DNA of 64,000 nt from Acidimicrobiaceae bacterium. Its GTDB lineage: Bacteria; Actinomycetota; Acidimicrobiia; Acidimicrobiales; Aldehydirespiratoraceae. The notes below the pieces were generated by a model. The model did not search any database, was not told where the DNA came from, and was given only the letters and a program-made list of their open reading frames with translations. The first letter of the stretch is position 1; each line of letters starts with the position of its first letter. Shown here piece by piece: positions 50,003 through 58,600 of the stretch. A program made the translations under genes and the position numbers. The stretch is from positions 26,429 to 90,428 of the forward strand of contig VYFQ01000037.1 of NCBI GenBank assembly GCA_009842325.1. Reading direction: 5' to 3'.

Positions 50003-51849
50003 TAGCTCAGCCAGACCTGATGGAGTTGCACCCTGCCCTGGTTGTTGCAGAACAGCTCGACGCCGTCGGGCGAGGTCTGGCCGCAGATGTTCTGCACGTG
50101 GTCGCCAGCGCCGATCGTCCAGTTGGCGTGGTTGAAGAAGATGTACGTGTACGAGTCCTTGAGATCCTGCTGGATCCAGTGCCATATCTCGACTCGCCGG
50201 TCGAGATCGTTGGTGGCCCGCTGCTCGTACATGAGCGCGTCCCGCTCCGGACTGCAGTCGCGCGGCCAGTTGAGCGAGATGAAGCTGATCGATCTGCACT
50301 CGATCCACAGCACATCGTTGTCCGGGTCGACGGCACCGAACTGTCGCCAGGTCACCACGTTGTAGAAGCCGAGCGCCACCTCGGTGATGTGGTCGTCCTG
50401 GAGGAGCTCCTGCTCGGTCACGTTGAAGAACGGGTCCCAGCTGTCGATCAGCAGTTCCGCGATGCGGGTCTGGGCCACCGACGGCCCCGAGTACTGGAGC
50501 TCGATGTTGATCTTGCCGCCCGAGCAGTTGTCCGGGAAGTCCGCGCAGTATGCGTCCACCAGCGGGCCGGCCAGCTCGGGCATGTTCGACTCCTGCTTGA
50601 CGTCAGGGTTGTGCCAGATCAGGTCGGGATGGAACATCGTGTCGGCCGGCGGGGACACCCCCTGGCGGATGAGGGCCACGTAGGCGTCCCGGTCGGTGGC
50701 GTGAGTGAGGGCCTTCCTGGCCCTGATGTCGTCGAAGGGCGGCATCTCGATGTTCATCATCGCGAAGTCCTCGCTGGAGCGGACGTTCTCGATGGTCTGG
50801 ACCCCCTCGGAGTCGCGCAGCGTCAATATGGCGTCGGAGTTGCTGGTCACTGTGAGGTCGATGTCGCCGGCTGCGACACGCTCCGCGCCGATGACGGGGT
50901 CGGTGATGGGATAGACCTCGATGCGGTCGAGGTAGATGTCGGTGATGTCGGCGGCCCAGTAGTCGGGGTTGCGCACCAGCACGGTCACCTCGTCCTGCTT
51001 GCGCTCCTCGATCATGAACGGGCCGGTGCCGATCGGGTACTGGTTCAGTTCCGGGTCGTCCGCGGCGGCGGCCAGCCACTCCGACGGGGCGATCATCCCG
51101 AGCTGGCTGGTAATGAACTGAGGGAAGAAGCCGAACTTGTCGAGGGGGTTGAACTGCACCGTCAGGTCGTCGATCTTGACGAGGGCCTCGGATATGTCCT
51201 CGGGGTAGTAGGGGCGCACCGCCAGCGAGACGATCGGATCGGCCAGCTGGGCGTTGAAGGTAGCGATCACGTCGTCGGCGCCGAGCGGGGTGCCGTCATG
51301 GAAGCGCACCCCCTCCCGCAGCTTCATCTGCCAGGACTGCCCGTCGTTGATCGGGGTGAACGACTCGGCCAGGTACGGGATCCACTGTCCCTGCGTGTTC
51401 CAGTAGGCCACCGGATCGAACACCGGGTAGGTCATCACGTAGGCCGCCACTGCGAAGTTGTTGGCCGCCGGGTTCAAGCCGTCGCTCTCGGCTTCGACCG
51501 CGACCTTCAGGGTGCCGCCGAACTGGGGCTCGGGCTCGGCCGGGGCTTCGACCACCGCTTCCCCATCGTCTGGCGGTGTCGTCGTGGTCGTGGTGTCCAC
51601 CGGGGCGACCAGGGGCTCGTCTTCCGGCTCTGCCGGCGCGGGCGCTTCCTCACCGTCATCGTCGACGGGTGCTTCGGCCGGCTCGTCCGGCGCGGCGGGA
51701 GCGGCCGTCTCGGTGGTCTCCACCGCCTGGGTCGGCTGCGCTTCACCGCCATCACCGTCATCGCCTCCGCACGCCGCGGCAACCACGGCGAACGCCAGCA
51801 GCACCGCCAACCAAGACGCGCAACGCTTGTGAACCGGTCGAGCAGTCAT
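50002..51849 (-). CDS. ABC transporter substrate-binding lipoprotein, family 5 (first of three)
   Basis: 615 aa, first gene of the operon. Signal peptide with VVAAACGG (Cys near residue 27), long acidic linker ending in LVAPVDTTTTTT, then SBP_bac_5: GGTLKVAVEAESDGLNPAAN, KLREGVRFHDGTPLGADDV, GTGPFMIEER. All three paralogs share C-terminal features such as NICGQ and CNNQGR or CNNAGR near the end. GAAGGG lies about 8 nt before the ATG. A perfect 14-bp palindrome lies 22 bp upstream. Confidence 0.87.
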   Translation of the reverse strand: MTARPVHKRCASWLAVLLAFAVVAAACGGDDGDGGEAQPTQAVETTETAAPAAPDEPAEAPVDDDGEEAPAPAEPEDEPLVAPVDTTTTTTPPDDGEAVVEAPAEPEPQFGGTLKVAVEAESDGLNPAANNFAVAAYVMTYPVFDPVAYWNTQGQWIPYLAESFTPINDGQSWQMKLREGVRFHDGTPLGADDVIATFNAQLADPIVSLAVRPYYPEDISEALVKIDDLTVQFNPLDKFGFFPQFITSQLGMIAPSEWLAAAADDPELNQYPIGTGPFMIEERKQDEVTVLVRNPDYWAADITDIYLDRIEVYPITDPVIGAERVAAGDIDLTVTSNSDAILTLRDSEGVQTIENVRSSEDFAMMNIEMPPFDDIRARKALTHATDRDAYVALIRQGVSPPADTMFHPDLIWHNPDVKQESNMPELAGPLVDAYCADFPDNCSGGKINIELQYSGPSVAQTRIAELLIDSWDPFFNVTEQELLQDDHITEVALGFYNVVTWRQFGAVDPDNDVLWIECRSISFISLNWPRDCSPERDALMYEQRATNDLDRRVEIWHWIQQDLKDSYTYIFFNHANWTIGAGDHVQNICGQTSPDGVELFCNNQGRVQLHQVWLS

Positions 51850-51870
51850 TCCACTTGCCCTTCTGTGTGA

Positions 51871-51884
51871 GCCGGCATGCCGGC
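51871..51884. promoter_or_regulatory. Perfect palindrome GCCGGCATGCCGGC upstream of the transporter operon
   Basis: 14-bp perfect dyad 22-35 bp before the ATG of the first binding-protein gene. It could be an operator or a leader hairpin; in GC-rich DNA such dyads also arise by chance. Confidence 0.35.
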
Positions 51885-51945
51885 GGCTATTCGAAACATC
51901 TTGCCAGACGACACCATGGCACCGCCAATGATCCGGGGTTCCGGC

Positions 51946-52755
51946 TCATGGGTGCTGGCTGCTGACCGACACCACCTCGCCGGTCATGTAGCCGGATAGG
52001 TCGCTGGCCAGGAACACCATCACGTTGGCCACCTCCCAGGGCTCGGCGGGGCGGCCGAACGCCTCCTTGCGGGCCAGGTCGGCCAGCAGGGCCTCGTCGG
52101 TCGTCTTGGCCAGGAACGGGTGCCAGGCCAGGCTGGGGGCCACGCAGTTCACCCGGATCCCGTGCTCGGCGGCCTCCAGCGCCGCGCAGCGGGTGAGGGC
52201 CATGACCCCCGCCTTGGCCGCCGCGTAGTGGGCCTGCTCGACCTGGGCCCGCCAGCCTGAGACCGAGGCGTTGTTGACGATGGCGCCGCCGGTGCCCTGG
52301 TCGATCATGCGCCGCAGTGCGGCCCGGGTGCAGCGCATGGTGCCGTCGAGGGTCACGTTCAGCACGGCCGACCACTGCTCGTCGGTCATGTCCACCAGCC
52401 GGACCGAACCGCCGAGGCCGGCGTTGTTCATCATCACGTCGATGCCGCCCAGCAGGTTGACGGCCGAGTCCATCAGGGCCTGCACGTCGCGCTCGGCGGT
52501 CACGTCGCACTGCACGGCCTCGGGACGCGAGCCGGTCTCGGCCTCCAGCCGGTCGCGGGTGGCCGACAGGCGGCGCTCATGGGTGTCGGAGATCAGAACC
52601 CGGGCGCCTTCGATGAGGGCGCGGCGGGCCACAGCCGATCCGATCCCGGTGCCGGCCGCGGCGGTCACCACCACCCGCCGGCCTTCGAGCAGCCCCCGCC
52701 CGGGCGGCTCGGCGGGAGGCGCCGGCCAGGGCCAGTCGCCCGGCTCGGTGGTCAC
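51946..52755 (-). CDS. ipdF: SDR IpdF, steroid C/D-ring catabolism
   Basis: 269 aa. It matches mycobacterial IpdF along its length: GLLEGRRVVVTAAAGTGIGS, ISDTHERRL, MNNAGLGG, NNASVSGWRAQ, HYAAAKAGVMALTRC with catalytic Tyr/Lys, FGRPAEPWEV and the C-terminal GEVVSVSSQHP. IpdF acts on the 5-hydroxy group of a hydrindane-type CoA intermediate from the last two steroid rings. It lies 23 bp after another SDR gene on the same strand. ATG start. Confidence 0.85.
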   Translation of the reverse strand: MTTEPGDWPWPAPPAEPPGRGLLEGRRVVVTAAAGTGIGSAVARRALIEGARVLISDTHERRLSATRDRLEAETGSRPEAVQCDVTAERDVQALMDSAVNLLGGIDVMMNNAGLGGSVRLVDMTDEQWSAVLNVTLDGTMRCTRAALRRMIDQGTGGAIVNNASVSGWRAQVEQAHYAAAKAGVMALTRCAALEAAEHGIRVNCVAPSLAWHPFLAKTTDEALLADLARKEAFGRPAEPWEVANVMVFLASDLSGYMTGEVVSVSSQHP

Positions 52756-52778
52756 GGTTCAACCGCCGCTGGCACGGC

Positions 52779-53690
52779 TCAGCCGCCGGCCATCTCGGCC
52801 ATGCGCCGCTCCAGGTCGGCGATCACCCAGTTGGGCTCCTGCCCGACGGTCCGGGGCAGTTGCTCGGCGATCTCCTCGGGAGTCCACTGCTCGCCGGACG
52901 ACCACATCGAGCGCAGCTCCTGCGGCTGGTTCCAGACCGAGATCCGTCTCCCCACGACGGTGTAGATCTGCGCGTTGACGTCCCGGCCGGCGTCGCTGAG
53001 CAGGTAGACGGCCATGGGGGCAACCGCGGCGGGATCGCCCGTCTCCATCTCGAACGGGACGTTGTCGCTCATCCGGGTGCGGGCCACCGGTGCGATGCAG
53101 TTGGCGTTGATGGCGGGCCCGCCTCGCATGCGTATCGAGGCTGCGGTCATGGCCGCCGAGCGGGTGAGGCTCATGACGCCGCCCTTGGCGGCCGAGTAGT
53201 TGGCCTGAGCGGTGGAGGCAATGGCCGCACCGGAGGTGAACCCCACCAGCGAGCCGCCTGACGGCTGCTTGCGCATCCGTGCGAGCGCGGCCCGGTACAC
53301 GTTGAAGTGGCCCTTGAGATGGACGGCCACCACTTGGTCCCACTCCTGCTCGCTCATGTTGAACAGCATCCGCTCGCGCAGCACGCCGGCGGCGCACACC
53401 ACCCCGTCGATGCTTCCCCACTGGTCGCAGGCCGCCTCCACGATGGCCGCGCCGACGTCGAACCGCGACACGTCACCGGCCAGGGCCACGGCGTCGGTGC
53501 CCTCGGCCCGGATCTCGGCTGCCACCGCGTCGGCCACCTCGCTGGAGGGCTCCGAGCCGTCGAGGCTCACCCCGTAGTCGGCCACGACGACGTTGGCGCC
53601 CTCGGCCGCGCAGGCCAGCGACACGGCCCGGCCGATGCCTCGGCCACCGCCCGTGACCGCGATCGAGCGCCCTTCGAGATGCCCGCTCAC
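52779..53690 (-). CDS. SDR family protein, MFE-2 hydroxyacyl-CoA dehydrogenase-like
   Basis: 303 aa. IAVTGGGRGIGRAVSLACAA near residue 10, VVADYGVSLDGSEPSSE near residue 35 (a long loop as in multifunctional enzyme type 2 dehydrogenase domains), VVCAAGVLRERM, and YSAAKGGVMSLTRSA with catalytic Tyr/Lys. The C-terminal 80 residues, ending LERRMAEMAGG, are longer than usual. Likely dehydrogenates a hydroxyacyl-CoA in the same pathway as IpdF, by context. Locus B repeats start 35 bp upstream of its GTG. A GATGTT box 12 nt upstream could be its -10. Confidence 0.82.
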   Translation of the reverse strand: MSGHLEGRSIAVTGGGRGIGRAVSLACAAEGANVVVADYGVSLDGSEPSSEVADAVAAEIRAEGTDAVALAGDVSRFDVGAAIVEAACDQWGSIDGVVCAAGVLRERMLFNMSEQEWDQVVAVHLKGHFNVYRAALARMRKQPSGGSLVGFTSGAAIASTAQANYSAAKGGVMSLTRSAAMTAASIRMRGGPAINANCIAPVARTRMSDNVPFEMETGDPAAVAPMAVYLLSDAGRDVNAQIYTVVGRRISVWNQPQELRSMWSSGEQWTPEEIAEQLPRTVGQEPNWVIADLERRMAEMAGG

Positions 53691-53725
53691 GCACCCCCGC
53701 CCAACATCACCCGCGGCCGCACCCC

Positions 53726-53845
53726 GAATTGGCAGCGCAGAGCGCCCAAGACGGCCCCCACCGCTGCCAATTCACCTCGACGGCCCCCCGCCACACCGAA
53801 TTGGCAGCGCAGAGCGCCCAAGACGGCCCCCACCGCTGCCAATTC
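53726..53845. repeat. Tandem pair of 48-bp inverted repeats, locus B (SDR-ipdF side)
   Basis: Unit 1 is 53726-53773 and unit 2 is 53798-53845: 48 bp each, starts 72 bp apart, 24-bp spacer, as in locus A. The two units are identical. Arms extend to 12 bp, GAATTGGCAGCG and CGCTGCCAATTC. The loop shares AGACGGCCCCC with locus A but at a different place (14 bp further along) and lacks CCCTATAGGG. The pair lies between the SPFH gene stop and the SDR start. Confidence 0.85.
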
Positions 53846-53862
53846 AACCGAGGGCTGCGGAG

Positions 53863-55170
53863 TCAGCCCTGGTCGCCGTGGTCGGCGTCGCGGCGGCGCA
53901 GCGAGGCAAGGATGTCCACACCGGTGGCCGCCTCGATCTGCTCGGTCATGGCCACCAGCGACGCCGGCAGCTGGCTCATGAGGCCCGGGATCCCGCCCCG
54001 CGAGCCGCCGTCGCCGTTGCCGTCGCCGTTGCCGCCCCCGCCGCCGGTGTCCACCACCGCGACCCGGTCGATGCTCACGTTCTGCACGGTGGAGACGATC
54101 TTGTCGATCAGGTCGGGGAGCATGTTGAGCACCAGCACGTCGTGGCCGTCGGCGCCGGCCGCCTGGTACTGGTCGGTGAGCCGCTTGAACACCTCCACCT
54201 GGGCCTTGCCGTCCTCGACGATGGTGGCCGCCTCGGCCTGGGCCTGGAGCTGGCGGGCCTCGAGCTCGGCTCGGGCGGGAACCACCACATCGGCCTCCAC
54301 CCGGCGCTTCTCCAGCTCGATGCGCTCGGTCTCCAGCTCCTGGCTGGCTACCGCCTTGGCCGTCTCCCCGGCCACCAGCGCCTCCTCCTCGCGGGCCCTG
54401 GAGATGGCTTCGAGCTCCGCTGTGCGCACCCGCAGCGCGTTCTGCTCCTCGACGATCTTCTTGTCGGCCTCGATCTGGGCGACCTGCGCGGCGCGGCGGG
54501 CGGCCGCCTCGGCCTGTTCGGACTCCGCCTCGCGGTCGGCCTCGGCCACCCGGGCGTCCTTCTTCACCTGGGCGGTGAGGCGCCGGCCCACCGACTCGAG
54601 GTAGTTCACGTCGTCGGTGACGTTCTGGATCTTGAGCACGTCGAGTTCCAGCCCCAGTGTCTTGATGTCGTCGTCGGCCTCGTCGATGAGCTGGTGGCTG
54701 AACTTGAGCCGGTCCTCGTTGACCTCCTCGGGGGACATCGTGGCCAGCACGCCCCGCAGGTTGGCCTCGAGGGTCTCCTTGGCGATCTTGCCGATGTGCA
54801 TGTGGTCGACGTGAAGGAAGCGCTCGGCGGCGTTCTCCAAGAGGCCCTCGCCGCTTGACACCTTGACGTTGGCGATGCCCTGCACATTGAGGGGTATGGC
54901 GCCCTTCGAGTAGGCGTTGGTGACCGACACCTCCAACGGGATGGTGTTGAGGTCCATCCAGGCGACCCTCTCGATGAGCGGGATCCGCAGGGTGCGGCCG
55001 CCCTTGAGGATGCGATAGCCCACGGTGCGGCCGTCGGACAGGGTCCGCTTGCGGCCCGAGATGACCGCCACCCGGTTGGGCGGGCAGATCACGATCAGCG
55101 ACCGCACGATCAGGATGACGAAGAACACGGCCAGCGCCACGGCGATGCCGGCCACGATTGCTGAGGACAT
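53863..55170 (-). CDS. SPFH/Band 7 (flotillin-like) domain protein
   Basis: 435 aa. One N-terminal membrane helix (residues 5-25), then an SPFH domain (about 30-205; VAVISGRKRTLSDGRTVGYR, LEVSVTNAYSKGAIPLNVQG) and a long Ala/Glu-rich coiled coil (about 205-335; VAEADREAESEQAEAAARRA), then a Gly/Asn/Asp-rich stretch and a short C-terminal tail. Flotillin-like proteins organise membrane microdomains. GGGAAGG lies 4 nt before the ATG. Its role here is unknown. Confidence 0.85.
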   Translation of the reverse strand: MSSAIVAGIAVALAVFFVILIVRSLIVICPPNRVAVISGRKRTLSDGRTVGYRILKGGRTLRIPLIERVAWMDLNTIPLEVSVTNAYSKGAIPLNVQGIANVKVSSGEGLLENAAERFLHVDHMHIGKIAKETLEANLRGVLATMSPEEVNEDRLKFSHQLIDEADDDIKTLGLELDVLKIQNVTDDVNYLESVGRRLTAQVKKDARVAEADREAESEQAEAAARRAAQVAQIEADKKIVEEQNALRVRTAELEAISRAREEEALVAGETAKAVASQELETERIELEKRRVEADVVVPARAELEARQLQAQAEAATIVEDGKAQVEVFKRLTDQYQAAGADGHDVLVLNMLPDLIDKIVSTVQNVSIDRVAVVDTGGGGGNGDGNGDGGSRGGIPGLMSQLPASLVAMTEQIEAATGVDILASLRRRDADHGDQG

Positions 55171-55318
55171 TGAACCTTCCCTCCCACGCGCTTCCCGCGT
55201 ATCGGAAGCCCACTGCCCAGCCGAGCGTACCAGCCCGTTCCACGAGGCAGCTAGAGAGCCGCCGGAGTTCACTCTCTTCAGAGCATCCTAATACTTGAGG
55301 ATATTTCATGAGTTTGCA

Positions 55319-55347
55319 TTGCAATGAATTGTGCTGCATGGTAGCGT
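55319..55347 (+). promoter_or_regulatory. Complete promoter: -35 TTGCAA, 17 bp, -10 TAGCGT
   Basis: TTGCAA (55319-55324), a 17-bp spacer, TAGCGT (55342-55347), then 6 nt to the GTG at 55354: the most complete leaderless promoter in the window. Confidence 0.65.
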
Positions 55348-55353
55348 GGCTTC

Positions 55354-55665
55354 GTGACGGCAGAAGCGCTCAGCGACCAGCGCGAGAGCCCGGCAACCGG
55401 CGCCGCGCCGGACCCGGCCGCAGTGCCTGCGTCGAGCGTCGCGTGGCCGCGTTGGCCGCAGCTCATCCCCATCGCGCAGCTGATCGCGGTCGTCCTGGCG
55501 GTGTTCGCGATCATCTGGAACCAGCAGCAGACCACCGACAGCCTGCGCACCGAACTGCGGGCAGAGATCGCCGAGGTGCGCGTCCAGGTGGCCGAGAATG
55601 GTCAGCGCCTGGCCCGCATCGAGGGCTTCCTCGGGATCGGAGTCCCGGATCCAGCGCCGGAGTGA
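55354..55665 (+). CDS. Small membrane-anchored coiled-coil protein
   Basis: 103 aa, unrecognised. Residues about 37-55 form one hydrophobic helix (LIPIAQLIAVVLAVFAIIW); residues 58-92 are a heptad-type coiled coil (LRTELRAEIAEVRVQVAENG then LARIEGFLGI). The N-terminal 30 residues are disordered. It is convergent with the large surface protein gene, 33 bp away. Leaderless start well supported by its promoter. Confidence 0.65.
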   Translation: MTAEALSDQRESPATGAAPDPAAVPASSVAWPRWPQLIPIAQLIAVVLAVFAIIWNQQQTTDSLRTELRAEIAEVRVQVAENGQRLARIEGFLGIGVPDPAPE

Positions 55666-55698
55666 GCCAGAGAGACCGCGGCCCGCTCCGGTAGCCGT

Positions 55699-58600
55699 TC
55701 AGCTAGGTCGGGCGGCGTCGTGGAATCTGGCCGCGAAGACGGCCACTTCGGCTCTGGTGAGTTGCCAGTCGGGCGAGAAGGTGTCGGCAGAGGTGCCGTT
55801 GGTGACGCCTACGGCATACATGCAGAGGATGTCGTTTCTGTGGAAATGGCCGTCGGAGATGTCGGCGAAGGGATTGGGCGTGTCGTCGGGGCAGTCGTGG
55901 CCCCTGAGTCGCCAGATGCGCGCCATCAGCGTCATCATCTGGGCCCGGTTGAGGATCCGCTCCGGGGAGTAGGTGTTGGCGCCGGTGCCGTTGGTGATGC
56001 CGAGGGCGTGCAGGCAGGCGATGTCGACTCGGGCGCTGCCGCGGGCGGGCAGGTCGCGGAAGGGCGAGCGCGTCACGCGGGGGCACGTCCCTCCGAGCGC
56101 CTGCCACAGCCTGACCATCGGCGCGGCCGTGTCGAGGCGGGTCACCAGCCGCTCGGGCTCGAAGCGGTCGGTGCTGGTTCCCGGCATGATGCCCAGCGTG
56201 GCGGCCCGCTCGATGCCGCGGGCCAGCACCGAGCCGGGGTCCACGTCCGTGAAGCGCGGCGGCCGCGACAGCGGCTCGGGCACCGAGAGCCCCGCCGGAG
56301 ACTCGGCGGGCGAGCCGCCGCCACCACCTCCGCCGGGCGAGCCACCGCCCCCGCTGGGCGGCGGGCGGCTGCCGGTGGTCAAGGTGACCTCGTTGGAGGC
56401 GGGACCCTCGCCGTCCTCGTTGCTGGCGTAGAGCCGCCACACATACTCGGTGCTGTAGCGGAGGCCCCCGTTGGTGTAGGCGGTGGCACTGGTCTGCGGG
56501 GTCGCAACGTTGGCCCAATCGCCGTCGGCGGTTCTGCGCTGGAGGCGGTAGCCGGTGACCGGTCCGGGTTCCGGAGGGGTCCAGGACAGCCTGGCCGCGT
56601 TGCGGCCCTGCAGCGACACGGCGAGGTCCTCCACCGCTCCTATCACCACCAAGTCGTCGTCGATCAGGTTGATGGTCGTCTCCCGGACGCTGAACTCGTC
56701 GAGGGTTCCCCTGACAATGATGGTCTCGGGGCCCTCGTCGTCCTCGTCGTTGACGGGGGTGATCATGAGGGTCGCGGTGCCGGTGGAGGCTTCCGCCGGG
56801 ATGGTGACCGTCGGGCTTGCCGGTGCGGCGGTGTAGTCCGTGCCCTGGATGGCGGAGCCGCCGAATGTCAGGGCCACCACGGTGGGGTCGGAGCGCGTCA
56901 CACTGCCGTCGAGGGTGGCCGTGACGGTGACGGACGCGACGCCTGTGGCGTCCTCATCGACGCTGCTGTCGTCGACGCTGAGCCCGATGCGAGTCGACGC
57001 TATGTCGTTGTCTCTGATCGTGACAGTGCCGTCGTTCACGTCCAGGGTGTCGGTGGAACCGCTCACGGTAGCGCTGCCGCCAATGGTGATCAGCTCATGT
57101 GCACGATCACGTTCACGAACGCCGGGGCGCGCCACGCCCTCCTGGACATTGTCATCGACCGGGTCGATGTGGATGGTCTCGACGGCTTCCAATTCGCCGG
57201 CGGGGATGGTGATCTGCGGCAGGGGGTTCTCGGTCACTGTGTAGTCGACGCCGCCGCCCTGGGCGGGGCCCTTCAGAACCAGACTCACCACCACGGCCGC
57301 GTCGAGGGTCCCCCCGTCGAGAGTCGCGTGAAGCCGCACCCTGCTGGCGCCCGACGTCTCGGTCAGTGCGGGCGACACGTGCGCGCCGAGCGTGAGGCTG
57401 GTTGAGGGCGAGTCGTCGTCGGACAGCGTGAGTTGCGCGCTGTTGACGGTCAAGTCCGGCGCGGCTCCTCCCACGATGACGGTCTCGTCGCCCTCGGTGC
57501 GCTGGTCCTGCACCGGCGTGAAAGTGATGTCGACCTCGGCCTCGCTCTCGCCTCCGGTGATCGTGATCGACCCCGCCGGATTGGGCGACGTCTTGTAGTC
57601 AGCCGCCACCGAGTCGTCGGCGTGATTGGTGGCGGTCCCCGACAGAGACAGCGTCACGACGGTGGGGACCACCCGGGTGATGCCGTCGTCGATGGTGGCG
57701 GTCACCGTAACCGTCGTCGACATTCCCTCGACCGGCAACGAGGTGAGGTTGTCGCCGTCGGATTCCCTCAAGACGATCGAATCATCCAAGCTGAGGGTGA
57801 CGCTGGAGGCGGTGTCGTCGTCGGTCAGGGTGATGTCCGCGGTGATGACGGTGAGACTGGTCGCAACGCCTACGACGATCGTCTCGGATGCACCCTCGTC
57901 GATCTTGTCCTGCGTCGGGTTGATGCTGATCGTCGTGGTGGCGCTGGGTTCCCCGACGTCGAAGGTCACCTTGGGCGCGTCCGGAGTGAACGAGTAGTCG
58001 GCGGCCGTCGCGGTGCCGGCGAGGGTCAGCGCCAGTTCGGTCTCGGTCGAGAACGCCGCGTCGTTCAGCGTCGCCCGAACCGTGAACGACGTCGCCGAGT
58101 CGCCCTCGCCGACGTTCGTCGTGTCGCTGGCGGTCTTGGCGGTGACGGTCACCGTCGTGGACGGCGAGTCGTTGTCGGCGAGGGTGAGGTCCACCGAGCC
58201 GCCGGTCACGTCGGTGGCGGATCCCGAGATCGTGATCTTCTCGCCGGTGCCCTCGTTGAGGCGGTCCTCGGTCGGGGTGATGGTGAGCGACGCGGTGCCG
58301 GTCTTGCTGCCCGCGGCGATCGTGATCGAGGGCAGCGTCGCCGGAACCGTGTAGTCGGTGCCTTGTTCTGCGCTGCCCGACAGGGACAGCGCCACCGTCG
58401 TGCTCTTGCTGCGCTCGATGTCCAGCGTCGCATTGACCGTCACCGGCGTCGGCGAGTCGCCCTCCCCGACGCTGGTCGTCGTGCCCGTATCCAGGGTGAG
58501 CGCCGCGGTGTCGTTGTCGGTGAGGGTGATGTCAACCGAGGCCGTCGCCGTCAGGCCGCCCGTTGCCGAGCCTTCCACCGTGATCGTCTCGTCGTCCTCG

